Shown here: in pieces, positions 26,110 through 37,319 of the stretch
How positions within the stretch are numbered: position 1 is the stretch's first letter
Layout of the letters: every line of letters begins with the position of its first letter
Assembly: GCF_008831285.2 (NCBI RefSeq)
Contig: NC_045138.2
Coordinates: forward strand, 7,781,205-7,845,204
Source of the DNA: Nymphaea colorata
Lineage: Eukaryota > Streptophyta > Magnoliopsida > Nymphaeales > Nymphaeaceae
Length of the DNA: 64,000 nt
Reading direction: 5' to 3'
Made by a program: the position numbers and the translations under genes
The notes under the pieces: model-generated
The model's database searches: none
The model's input: the letters and a program-made list of their open reading frames with translations, nothing else
What the model was told of the DNA's origin: nothing

Positions 26110-26782
26110 TGTTGGGTCGGGTCCAGCCTCAAAAGAGGACCCGACCCGGCCCGTCACTTAAGTGACGGGCGGGTGAAGGAGAGGGCACCGGATGGTGCCC
26201 CTCCCTACGCTTCACACCTCTCTCTCTCTCGTTAATTCATTTGGGGAAAAAGAAGAGGGTTTCCTCTTGTGGCTGCTCAAATCAAGAAAAGAGGAAGAAG
26301 AGGAAGGCAAGGAAGAGAAGAGGAGAAGCAAGGCGCGTGGGTCGATTGGCACGCCAAGAAGAAAGAGGAAAGACAAAGAAGAAAGAGAAAATGAATGGAG
26401 TCTTCATTGGGTGATTTCTTTCTTGAATCTTTGGAGCTGTTTCTTTCATTCGCATAAGAGATTGTTATTGCTCTCTTGAGTTCATTGTTTTTCTTAAAAC
26501 AGTAGAGATATTGTTGCTCGTGTATTTGGCTTCTTTTCTTGATATATCGAAAGTCTCTCTTGCCTGTGGTTTTTTACCCCATTATTGGGGGTTTTTCCAC
26601 GTAAATTAGTCTCCTATTTTTCTGCATTGTTTAGCATATATTTTGAAGCATATTGCTGCAATAGTGATGTTGGAAACTCGTTCTTATGCTCGCTGCCCTG
26701 TGATTCCGTTTTTAACAGTTTTGTGGTGGTTTGCTCTCTTTTATTGTTGTTGAGCATTCTTTTGGGGGACACAACTATAACA
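26110..26782 (+). repeat. 3' LTR of copia-2
   Basis: 673 bp, TGTTGGGTCGGG...ACTATAACA. A GC-rich palindromic stretch near 26131-26172 (CCCGTCACTTAAGTGACGGG core) lies in the part missing from the 5' LTR. Confidence 0.9.
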
Positions 26783-27490
26783 GTTGTGGCATCTGGTTTC
26801 CATGGCCTCTGCGTAATGGAGTGCCTTTTCACAATAACAGACTCCGAAGGATAAGCTATTCAAGTAGGCTGGCACTTCTGTGAGGAAGATTTTCGTAATG
26901 CTCTCCGGCATAAAGAGAAAGAGTTCAAAGCATGCCATTTGGCTAAAAACTGGTATCATTGCTGGAGACTGGCCAAAGATAGAAGAACAATCAGCTTGTA
27001 TCCAAATAGTCTCTATTAAACGTAATGGCACCGCTTTCCTGTGTGCTGGCAGCAGATTCAAGTCGACCTCCTGCGTTCACCTGAGTTCCGGCCAGTCTTG
27101 GACAAGAGACTTGTCCCATGCATTTGAAGGTCTCAATGAAGCCTTAGGAAGAATTTATCCTGTAATCCCGCTGAAAGTCATTGTCGTCTCCAATCAATTT
27201 TCTTGGCTCCAACTCTTGACTGAGCAGCAGGGAAGGAAGCCTTTTATCCAATGGTTTGGTTGGATCCCATTTTACGTAGTGATAATTTCTGTTTCTCATT
27301 GCTCCCCTGCTCTTGATGTTGTTGACACATTGTTCTCTTCGCTGTAGACTTATTGTCTTCAGCTCATTCTTATAAACATTTCTTGTAAATCTTTCCTTTA
27401 ATAAATTGATGGAGGCATAAACTCCGCCTGGATTGTTGCGGAGAAACACCTTGTAATTTAAAACGGTGATATTGCTGAAAATCACAAGTA
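26783..27490. other. Unidentified segment with long open frames
   Basis: About 700 bp with a more even base composition than its surroundings. It has a 155-codon open frame on plus (26880-27347) and a 113-codon frame on minus (27144-27485). Neither product matches a family I recognise. It begins directly after the copia-2 LTR. It could be a decayed pseudogene or an organelle-derived insertion; I cannot decide. Confidence 0.35.
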
Positions 27491-29619
27491 TTCACAATTC
27501 AGAACATGTCATGATTTAACGAGTGATTGTTAGAAACCAGACCAATAGATGGGGAACAAAAACCAGACCCGTTAAATATGACATTTAAAGTGCGTTTTTT
27601 TCTTTTGAAATTTAAGTTTACCAATATGATCTTAAGGATAGGTTGATGCAAAATATATATTAAGTTGATCATTTTTGAGGTTTTAATAAATAACCATAAA
27701 CCAGTGGCTCCCATAACATCAATATTTTTTAAATAAAAAAATCAACATTTTTCATAAAAACAACTTGATTCAAAGCATGTTTTATATCAAAATAGTTTTT
27801 ATAAATATATAGGATGTTCATGTTTCATCTAAAATAATTTTTTAGCAAAAATTTGAAGGGTCAATTTCTCTGATTTAACTATAACCCCTTTTCATTTAAG
27901 TTGACCTTGTGTGCTTAATACTTTAGGGATATCGGTAGGTCAATCACGAAATTTGATTACTAATCCAGAAACGAATCCATTTAGCCAGATCTAATAAAAA
28001 AAAATGGATAAAAAATTCTATTCAGATTCAAATTTGGTATATGGTTCAAGTATTTGACTTCTAATTCATCTTAGAAACGTGGTAATGGCCTTTATGTGTA
28101 AAGGTCGGATATTGCACCTGTTGGATTTGGATATGGTTTCAAAAATTTATGTCTAACTTTAAATCTGATCATAGATGTTCCGATTAAATTGAATCTGCCA
28201 AATTTTGAATCCAACACATGTTTGAAACTTGAAACCTCTATTTCCTCGGTCAAAGGAAAAATTAGCAAAGTGACAACCCAATTTGAAACTATAATAAAAG
28301 GTTGGCCCTTAATAAGAATTTCCCAAAAGTGCCACTTTTGCTATTTAGGAGTTTTGTTAGTGTGGAAGCCTCTCTTTTTGTTCTTGTCCTTGGGGTCTAG
28401 AGCTGTTTTTGGACTTGGTTGGGGAATGAGACACCCATCAGTTAGAATGTCACTCATCCTTCATTGTAGTCTTCTTATAGAGGAGAATTTGGCTGACAAC
28501 GGAATTTTAACCAATCTACCAGTTCAACCAACTAAGCTACGTCACTCAAAGCAATCTTTTTTTTTTATTTGTGTATTTGAAAACAAGAGGGCATTGTATG
28601 GGCCATGTCGAACTCAGACTAAAATATCAAGTACTCAGACTAAAATATCAAGTAAAAAATATGACGGTTAAAAAAAAAAGTAATATGACATAACCAGAGA
28701 CTAAAAAGTTAAAGATGTACCTTCTTTCAATTTTCTATTGTCGATTTGGTTAAGGGTTTTTAAAATATATAATATAAACTTATCCAAGATTGGAGCTAAA
28801 TTTTCCGAATAACGATGGTAGAAAAGTAAAGTGATCATTATCTTTTACTTGTCCTTTAGCCCTTTTGTTTTTAATTAACAAAACTACTTGTTATATTAAG
28901 CTCATACTAGGCCTTTTGTTCAGCTCAACTTAGCCATAAAGGAAATTGTATTACAACCCTATTAAACTTATTATTTTTTTGATATCCTTTAGTTCCAGGT
29001 ATCTTAGATTTCCTATTGATAAAAAGGAAAAACTTGTGACTTAAGTTTGAAACTTTTGCACATAAATCCAGGCAGAGCCAGAAAATTTTGGTTAAGAGGT
29101 ATTAAGAAGGACCTTCCGGCAAATGAGAAAAATTATCCTGAAGTATTAACTTAAAGATAAGCATTTTTTGGTCAGTGTGGGCAATTTCCCATGCAATGTC
29201 CACATCTGCTTCCTCCCCTGCATAAAACTGACTGGATGCATAACTTATAGAAACTTTGTGTACGTGATGTCTCTCAGGCAAAAATACACTTCTGCTATTA
29301 GGTAAAATGATAATGAAACACCTATGTTATACTGTAATATAAACACCATTTACATAAACGAAATTTAAAAGGAAAAAAAAAATCATTACATCCATCTGTA
29401 ATAGAATGAACAAACGAAAAAGCCTTTGCACATGCCCGTTTTATTTTTATATGATACAATTTAGACATTTGAGAAAGATTTGTGTTCTTAAAAACATCTA
29501 CATCCGTAAATGTGAAGTTTTTTCTAATGAAAATTTTCTTTGTTGGAATCATCTACAGTAACTTTTAGACAAAAGTTTAATGCATTTTTGCTTGTTATGT
29601 ATCCTGATATAAACATCCT
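27491..29619. other. AT-rich spacer, no gene recognised
   Basis: No coding signal on either strand. A 20-21-bp unit (ACTCAGACTAAAATATCAAG) occurs twice in tandem at 28613-28653. Otherwise nothing distinctive is seen. Confidence 0.5.
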
Positions 29620-32600
29620 TGTGCTTTAATTGGGGATTTCAACACCATGAAGGGCCCAGCAGACGTGGTCGTGCCCCTAATGCATGATCTTATAAAGATT
29701 TTATCAAATCTCTTAGTAATGGCCGTCCGAAAATTATAATGATCCAGATGTTCATACACTTGGTCTAATAACAGATTGGAAGAGGAAAATGTTAGATGCC
29801 GACTTAACTGGCGATTGTTAATACTATAGTCCCATAGAACGCGTTTTTTTTTTTTTTGAGAAAAACGTGAAAAATTAAATAGCTAGTTAAAACTTAAGAA
29901 AAACGAGTTTTTGTTTTAAAACATTAAAAACGACTTTTTTTTCGGTTTTTTAAATGTTAAACAGTTTTTTCTTCATTTTCTATTTGCAAATCTACTTGAT
30001 ATTTGTGTTATTAGTTTTTCACTTACCCCTATTTTTAGTTTTTTAAAATTTTTAAAAGTTTACCATATTTTTTCTTTTGTTTTTTCAAGTTAGTCGTATT
30101 ATACCCAAGAAAAACCTCACCATTTAAAACTAACTCCGACACTTTATTTGATCTATGGTTAATACTATGTGGTGGCATAATGTGAACATGAAGTTTTCAT
30201 TTAGAGTTCTCTTCCCAAAGACAATATCTGATCACCGTGCCCTTCTCTTAAATATTAATGAGAGGTTTTCTAGCGGTGGTGGTAAATCTCTATTTAGATT
30301 TTTGAGCTGCTGGATGATGACGGATGAGCATGAACAGATATTAAAGATTGTTGGGCAGCTTCGGCCTATGGTTGTAGCATGATCAGAGTTACAAAAAAGT
30401 TGGAATATGTTCCCCGTTCTCTCTCATGGTGGAACTCTAATATTTTTTTGGAAAATCCCATTCAAATTTCTGCTTTAAAGTATGAGTTGGAAAACTTTCA
30501 AGCTACAATGAATCGCTAGGTTTGTAGGACACCAATTAGGAGCCTGCTTGAAGGAAGGCGCCGGACAGATGCTTGCATGAGGAAGAATTGGTTTGGAAAC
30601 AAAAGTCCAGGGCACGGTGGCTTCTTGAAGGTGACAACAACACAGCATTTTTTTAAAGTCACTGAAAAATCAGTTTCAAAAAGAAAATATCTACGTGGGA
30701 AATTCATGGCAGGAAGTTGGAAGACCCTTGGCAAATTTCTGCGGGATGTAGGGATTATTTTGTTGAATTATTTTCAGGCAAGTAAAGTTTTCTGTGCAAA
30801 ACAGAAGATTTTTCAGGGCCCAAGAGTCACTGATGAAGAAGATAGAGCCCTTATGCTTCTTGTGCAACCACAAGAGGTGTGGAAAGCCCTTTTTAATATG
30901 GCCAATGGAAAAGCTCCAAGCCCGGATGGATTTGGAGCATATTTTTATAAAAATTATACTGCACATATTGGGTTGGGATATCTCCAAAGCAGTTATGGAT
31001 TGTTTTTATGTCGGGTAAATTGATGCAAAAGGTGAATAGAAGGCTTATATCTCTTATTCCAAAATTTCAAGGAGCTGTGAATATAAAGGACTATCGCCCA
31101 ATACCCTTTGTAATGTCATTTATAAGGTCATTACTAAGATAATGGTTATGCGAATGAAGTGTATCTTGATGAAGCTTATTGGTGAGGAACTGTGCTTTTG
31201 TTCTGGTAAGAGTCATTCAAAGCCAAGTGTTACTAGTTCTAATTCATGATTTAATGAATAGCATGAAAAATCAAAGGCAAAACAATGATGAAATTAGACA
31301 TTACCAAAGCGTATGATAAAGTCGAATGGAGCTTTTTGGAACATGCTCTTGAATCTAAGCTTTTTGTAGGCATTGAATTGATACAATAATGAGGTGTGCA
31401 ACTTCTCCTTCGTTTGCAGCCCTTGTCAATGGAAAAGAGGTGAATTCTTTGAATGTCAAAGTGGAATTCAACAATTAGGGAGATAAATTAGGTAGATCAT
31501 ATTTCCCTTTTGGGTTCTTGTTTGTCAATGAATTGTTCTCAAAAAGATTGAAATTTGAAGCTCAAAGAAGAAGGATTTATGTCCCTCGTGTTTTTGTTGA
31601 TGATGTGATAATTTATTCAAGGGCTAAGAAATTTTTTTTGGAATGTATTAAATCCATAGAAATCAATATTTGTCCCCTTTCATATAGCACATGAAGAGTG
31701 TAATGACATAGCAGCTCTTATGGGTTGTAATGTCTTGAAGCTCCCACTTACATGAGACTTCCCCTCTTTACAGGGAAATTAAAAGTCAAATACTGCTAAA
31801 GGGCTAAAAGATAAGGTCGTAAAGATCAATGTTGATTAAATATATTTTGCACCAAATAGTGGGTTATTGGATGATGAGCTTTAAGCTTTCAAACCCAGTA
31901 ATTTCTTACATTGAAAAAGAAGGTTGTTAAGTTCTTTTGGGCAGAGGAAAAAAAGCATAGAAGATTTCGTCTGTTGAGTTAGTCCCAGCTTTGCCTTCTT
32001 GTGGAAGAGGGGGGATTAGACTTAAAAACTTAACATCTAGAGTCATGAATGGATCTTGCATGATCTACTTGGATATTCGGGTTTTACTTTCAAATTCTGT
32101 TTGGGCCAAATTTATGAAATAGAATTATCTTTCTCGTGGTGGTATTTGGACTTGTAAACATAGTCCAAGAATGTCATGCGGATGGAGTGGCATTTTATGG
32201 GGATGGGAGGAAGTGAAACATTTGATACATTGGAAGATTGGTAATGATAGAAGAGTTAAATTGTCGGTAGACAATTGGGGTGGCAAATTTGGTCTTTTTT
32301 GTTAATAATTATAACCATGATTTACTTCATAGATACTTTGGTCAGACGATGCATATAGCTATTAAGGAATTCATAATTAATCATGTAGTGTTTAAAGCAT
32401 CCCAATGAGTCACCGATGTGGCCAGACATATCAATCTGAATGAAGAGGAAGATAAGTTGTGGTGGGGCAATGAGGAGGTTGCATCTTTGAGTAGGAGATA
32501 TATCTATGAGATGGTGAGGGTTAAGGGCATTTTCTTGGAGAATTGCAAAATGGAGTAATGTTGTTGTGTCACATGCCTCATGGAATCTTTCTTTTTTCTT

Positions 32601-33480
32601 TTTAGCTTGGAAGGTCACCTACTAAGCTTACATAGATTGACCACATGGGTATAAGATTGGTGAACAGATTTTGTATTCGTGAGCATGAAGAAGTGCCAAT
32701 TTCGCACCGTTTTGTACAATGTAAAGCTGCGAAAAGGCTATGGTGTTTTTGGGGAAGCAAATTCAATGTTAGTCAGATGGCATCTGATTTAAAAGATGCA
32801 ATGACTTTGCAGTGGTCGAGAACTTTTAAGGGTGGTTGGATGAAAAGAAGCTGGAGACTGAATTTTTTTTTATGGTTATATGGAAATTTTGGAAAGCTAG
32901 GAACGAGTGTTACCATAATAACAAGGGCTGTAACACAAAGGAATTATAATTCTCTCTTTGGAGTTACATTGGTATAATCCTGAATGCTCCACGGGCAGAA
33001 AAGTTTAGAAAGGAGGTACTTGTGTGGTTTAATACAAGAATTCGACCAGATCGAAGGCCATCTTTTGATGGAATGGATGTTGCCTTGCAAACTATTTGCA
33101 TTGAACAAAAATTTATGTGGAAGATTGGATTTGTTATGAAGAAGAAGAATGGCCTAAGTCTCACGCCAGAGATCACTGTTTGTTTTTAATCAGAAATGGT
33201 CCCTGTATGGAGTTCTTGAGGGATTTTCTATGCAATATTAGTCAAAATAAATATGCTTATGGTGGCTGGCCCTGCCAAATGGCATGCTGGTTTACAGAAA
33301 GTGACCAAAACTTTTGGTTGCAATAAAAGGGATGGGGCTCTAATGTGCTTGTGGTAGTTCCAATTATGCTTTTATGGGGAGAATAAAGTTTCATGATTGT
33401 AATCCTGCTCTTGATGTTCTTAGTTTGTTGAACTCCTATATAGCTGTAAATTCTTCTGTAATCTGGTCATAACAGACTGT
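29620..33480 (+). pseudogene. Decayed L1-type LINE ORF2
   Basis: From 5' to 3' in shifting plus-strand frames: GDFNTMKGP (about 29632, apurinic endonuclease), YTWSNNRLEEENVRCRL (29755-29805), TISDHRALLLN (30220-30255, the SDH motif of the endonuclease), then NNTAFFHS-like text near 30640 and NGKAPSPDGFGAYFYKN (30905-30955) before the polymerase. Reverse transcriptase: LDITKAYDKVEWSFL (31290-31335) and FVDDVIIYSRA (31588-31625). zf-RVT: NRFCIREHEEVPISHRFVQC (about 32662-32720). Last, a WKARNECYHNNK-like tail (32888-32925). Stops and frameshifts are frequent. It is older than the other LINE. The start and the tail are not well defined. Confidence 0.82.
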
Positions 33481-36400
33481 GTTAAGCATGGTATGTTACT
33501 CCTTTGAGCCGCAAACTGCAACAACCGCAACACTCAAGTTGAATTATGTATTGTAAGTCCACCAAGATACTAAAGCAAAGTAGAACCTTGGAAACATAAG
33601 GTTATGGCCTTGAGGGTTTTATGCAAAAGCCAGTTTCCCTAAGTAAGTAATAAAAATAAAATAAACATGACCTTTTACAAGGAGCCACAAAAAGGAAATA
33701 TTACACTAAATACAGTTGTTTATGGAGGTAACTAAAACCTAGGATATATATGGTTCAAGTAATTGTAAGTATAACACGCACATGTACTCTCTTTCTCTCT
33801 CAAAATAGTTAAATGTTTTATGAGTAATTATGTTGTTGAACCGTGTAGTTTTTATTTGGCTTCCTGTACAATTTTTATCTAACATATTTAATATATATTA
33901 GATTTCAAAATAGATGGTTGCAATGTTGACACCAAGTTGATGTGAACGCATTAATTTTTCTTACTAAAATATATTGCTTTCTGTTGGATTTCTATTTATA
34001 CCACAAATTGACCCCAAAAAAAAAAGTGTCTTCTTCCAATTTTTAGCTTTCATAGAGAATTGTGCATGTATTTGTCACCAAAGGATCTCGCCTTCTTCAT
34101 GGTTGCATTTATATTGCCTATCCAACTTGCTAAGAAATAATAAAGAATTATGTGTATAGTATTCGAGCTACATTTGTTTTGACAAGAGCTATGGCAATGA
34201 TAAATAACATGCACCTGTTTTTGGTGCTACGTCACAAGAAACTTGATGGGGCTAAAGACAAGCACAATATTACATACAAAATTATTTTAGATGTTAGTAG
34301 TCGACAGTATAGATTTCCCAACATTAATTGATAAGTTTTATTATCCTTTCATATCAAAACAAACGTATTGATGTTAAAACAATAGTACATGAACGGTTAA
34401 TATTACCCTATATATTCTAGCCATAAAGTGGAGGTCTGTATGCATGTGTACCACCATGATGTTGATATATATTGTCTTTAATGCTCTCCTAGGATGGCCT
34501 ACCAACTTGGCTTGGCCATGTTTTGCTTTTCAATTTCCCAAGAAGAATGATTAGCAAACCACATAGTTTCTTTTCTTCTTCTTCTTTTTTTCTGTTATGA
34601 TCGAAACTAGAAAAACATCTTTACTCGTCAAAAGGAGAAGTATAAGGTGCATCAGCAAAGAAAAATTTTACCACCTTTTTCATATCCACATTAAAACCTT
34701 TCCCTTTTGTTTTAACGTGGTAAAAAGTTTTTATAACCATTCACTTATTCCATATTAAATTTTATTGTCTAAAGGGGGAAAAAATGGAATGAAAGATACT
34801 TGTGATTCTTCCTAAATGGTCAAATTCTAACTGGTACCCTCATCTACATAGAACACCATCCCGTCAGCATGATCCCATGTGAAATCCATTGTAAGATAGT
34901 CTTCTACCATCTTATCCAAGTGTATGCCAATTGTACAGATGCTATCGAAGTATCTTATTTAAATCCCAATCATGTTCAGTTGAATGGGACAAGAAATTTC
35001 AAATGAAATTAATGATTGAATTCATATTCGGTACAATATTATGTTAGAAATCTACTTAGTGGATATATATATGTGTATGATTTTGTATTACAGACTGCCA
35101 GAATAGATTGACCCATTTAAAAGTAATCAGATAAGAGAGAAATGTACCATGTTCTTTTGTATGGATTAAAATGTGTAAAAAACGGAGATGATCCATATCC
35201 AGTTTACTATAGGAAAAACCGTCATTGATGGACATTCATAAGTCTATAAATAAGGTTGTTGTCCCCAAAGCTCTTAAGTTAGGAAAAATTCTTTTGTGTG
35301 ATTTCCTCTAATCCTATCTTAGAAGGTTCGTGCTACTCCTTAGAAACCTTTAGAAGATCCATTGTGCAACACTTCCTCTATATTTTCTTCAACGAAGAGC
35401 AAGATTATTTTTATTGTTGTTTTGGCATGTATAAATTATTTTGTTTGTGCCATCTTACTCTACTGAATTCATACTAAATTCAAGTCCTATAACATGTATA
35501 AAATTGAACATATTGTTCATTTGAATGAATCTGGGTCCAAGGAGCACAGTATGCAATATCTATGTAGTTAGCTCAGGTAGCAATTACGACTTATTATAAT
35601 TCAGTTCGTTTACATTGCTCTTATCCTCCACATCCCTAACCACTTGGGTAAAAGGCAGTTGGCATTCCTTTCTATATTTAGCACTTAGCAATTGTTCTAT
35701 TGTCTTCCCATTTAGACACAACCAAATTTAAAATTTTGCAAAAACACGAACAACTTTAGTTGGTATGGTGAACATGAATAAATTTAATCTCTTTCATTGG
35801 ACTACTTTTATTGTGTAATTTAAATAGTTAAATGCAGCTTATTTAAACCAGAGTGGTTTTCTATTATCCCCACAAAAAAGTGAGCATGTTTTCGTTAAGT
35901 TTTCCCTTCTTAATGCCCTGTTTATTTCATATCTTTAGCTTTATTGGCAGCTATCCATAGTTCAGAACTAAGTTGGCATTTGCCAATGCCCATATCTAGT
36001 ATTTATAAAGGATATACCTGACACAATAATACCTTTCACCTTAAATTTGTGTGCAGATTTTTTGAATGTGGGGCTGGCAATATTAAATAGGAAATCACAA
36101 AAACAAATGTTGAAATTAAATAGCTTGATAAAGTTTGATGTAATACTTGCTTTCTTGTATTTCGAGAACAATTTTTAACTACGCGTTGCAGTAGGAGATG
36201 TGCAGCTAAAGTATCGAATTATTTGTACCTCGATTACGCTTAAGCTAACTCACCTAGTCAAGTGTGCCAGAAAACCTTTCTCATTCCAACTAAGTTAAAT
36301 ATTAGTAGATGAATGGTTGATCAAATGCTTCATTGGCTTCTTTTCCAAAGCTACCACTAATAAACTACTTTACAAAGGTAAGTTGATTCTTGACTTGAAT

Positions 36401-36800
36401 CTTTTGGAGTGTAGTGGTAAAACCCCTTTTGTACCTCTTCAACATCTGTAACATGTTCAACAACTTTGGCTTGCATTTAAAAAGCTGTTCGGCAGAGAAG
36501 AGAGACTTTAATCAGGCCTGACATATCAAAACTCAATTTGGTTAAACCAATATGAATTCAACCATCTAAGTGTTAGGATCTCTTACATCTCAATTGCGTC
36601 AATGACTTGAAAGTAGTCTCATATTCAAGAATTTTTTAAAAAAATAACTGCGTTATCAAAGCAAATACCTAACTGGGTTGCTGCACGTAAATTCTAGCTG
36701 TACATGAGTAATATAATATGAGAAACAAGAAGATGATAATGGTGATCGATATGTGGGGGAAAGGATGAAGGTCGGTCTGCATTCGCAACGTGTGGAGATG
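33481..36800. other. Spacer between LINE remains and PDK1
   Basis: AT-rich, without a recognisable coding exon on either strand. It contains a possible solo LTR (35042-35494). The last few hundred bases lead into the PDK1 upstream region. Confidence 0.5.
35042..35494 (+). repeat. Possible solo LTR (uncertain)
   Basis: A block starting TGTTAGAAAT and ending CTATAACA, with a TATA-like TCTATAAATAAGG at 35236-35248 about 195 bases inside, the layout of a copia LTR promoter. No matching target duplication was found (TATTA before, TGTAT after) and there is no second copy, so this is only a suggestion. Confidence 0.25.
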
Positions 36801-36859
36801 CTTTTCTACAGGCCGGGGTCAAAGGGTGACCAGCATGGGTGGAATGATTGCGGGCCATG

Positions 36860-37319
36860 TGATCCATGATCCATCTCCTTCTCTCTCTAGAGTCCCCTTC
36901 TCCCTGTTTCTGAACAGGGCGAGAGAGAGAGATTCCTCTTCTCTTCCTTGCTTCCCTCCATCTCTCCCTGGGCTCCCCAACCCTTCTTGGGCTTCATAAA
37001 AAGCACCACAACCCAGAACAGAAAAAGGAGCAAAAACAAAAACAATGGCAGAGAAAGAGAATACCACGAGAATCAACGCCCTCTGCTTTTCAACGCTGCT
37101 TTTCCCAAAGGATTAGAGCGAGAGAGAGAGAGGAGCATGTCTCCACCTTTTCCTCGTTCCCCAAGGGAGGGAATGATTGGTGGTCGTCGTTGAGATTGGT
37201 TGGGGAGGGGAGAGAGAGGGAGAGTGAGAGAGAGAGGGAGGGAGGGAGAAGGAGGGGGAAGGGAAGGAGAAGGAGGCCGGGAGGGAAGGAGGGAGGGAGA
37301 GAGATGAGTGAGAGGGACG
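36860..37319 (+). promoter_or_regulatory. PDK1 upstream and probable 5' leader with uORFs
   Basis: Pyrimidine- then purine-rich sequence, ending in a GA/GGGA-rich tract (37200-37302) of a kind often found in plant 5' leaders. Three short upstream reading frames would lie in a long leader: ATG 37044 (23 codons), ATG 37136 (18 codons) and ATG 37304. The last has 25 codons, ends at 37381 and overlaps the PDK1 start in another frame. The transcription start is not visible from sequence, so which uORFs are in the mRNA is unknown. Confidence 0.45.

Larger units (their letters stand above)
21120..26782 (+). mobile_element. Ty1/copia element (copia-2), 5' LTR shortened
   Basis: The 3' LTR (26110-26782) is complete at 673 bp; only the last 314 bp of the 5' LTR remain (21120-21433). 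After it comes a primer-binding site (AGTGGTATCAAAGCC, 21435-21449), one base different from the standard GTATCAGAGCC type. The polyprotein region is in one frame apart from a 586-bp hAT insertion. A polypurine tract (GGAGGGGGAG, about 26098-26107) precedes the 3' LTR. By hand I count about 14 differences over 315 aligned LTR bases, 11 of them transitions, the lowest divergence of the retroelements here. The original left flank is lost, so no target duplication can be checked. Confidence 0.92.
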
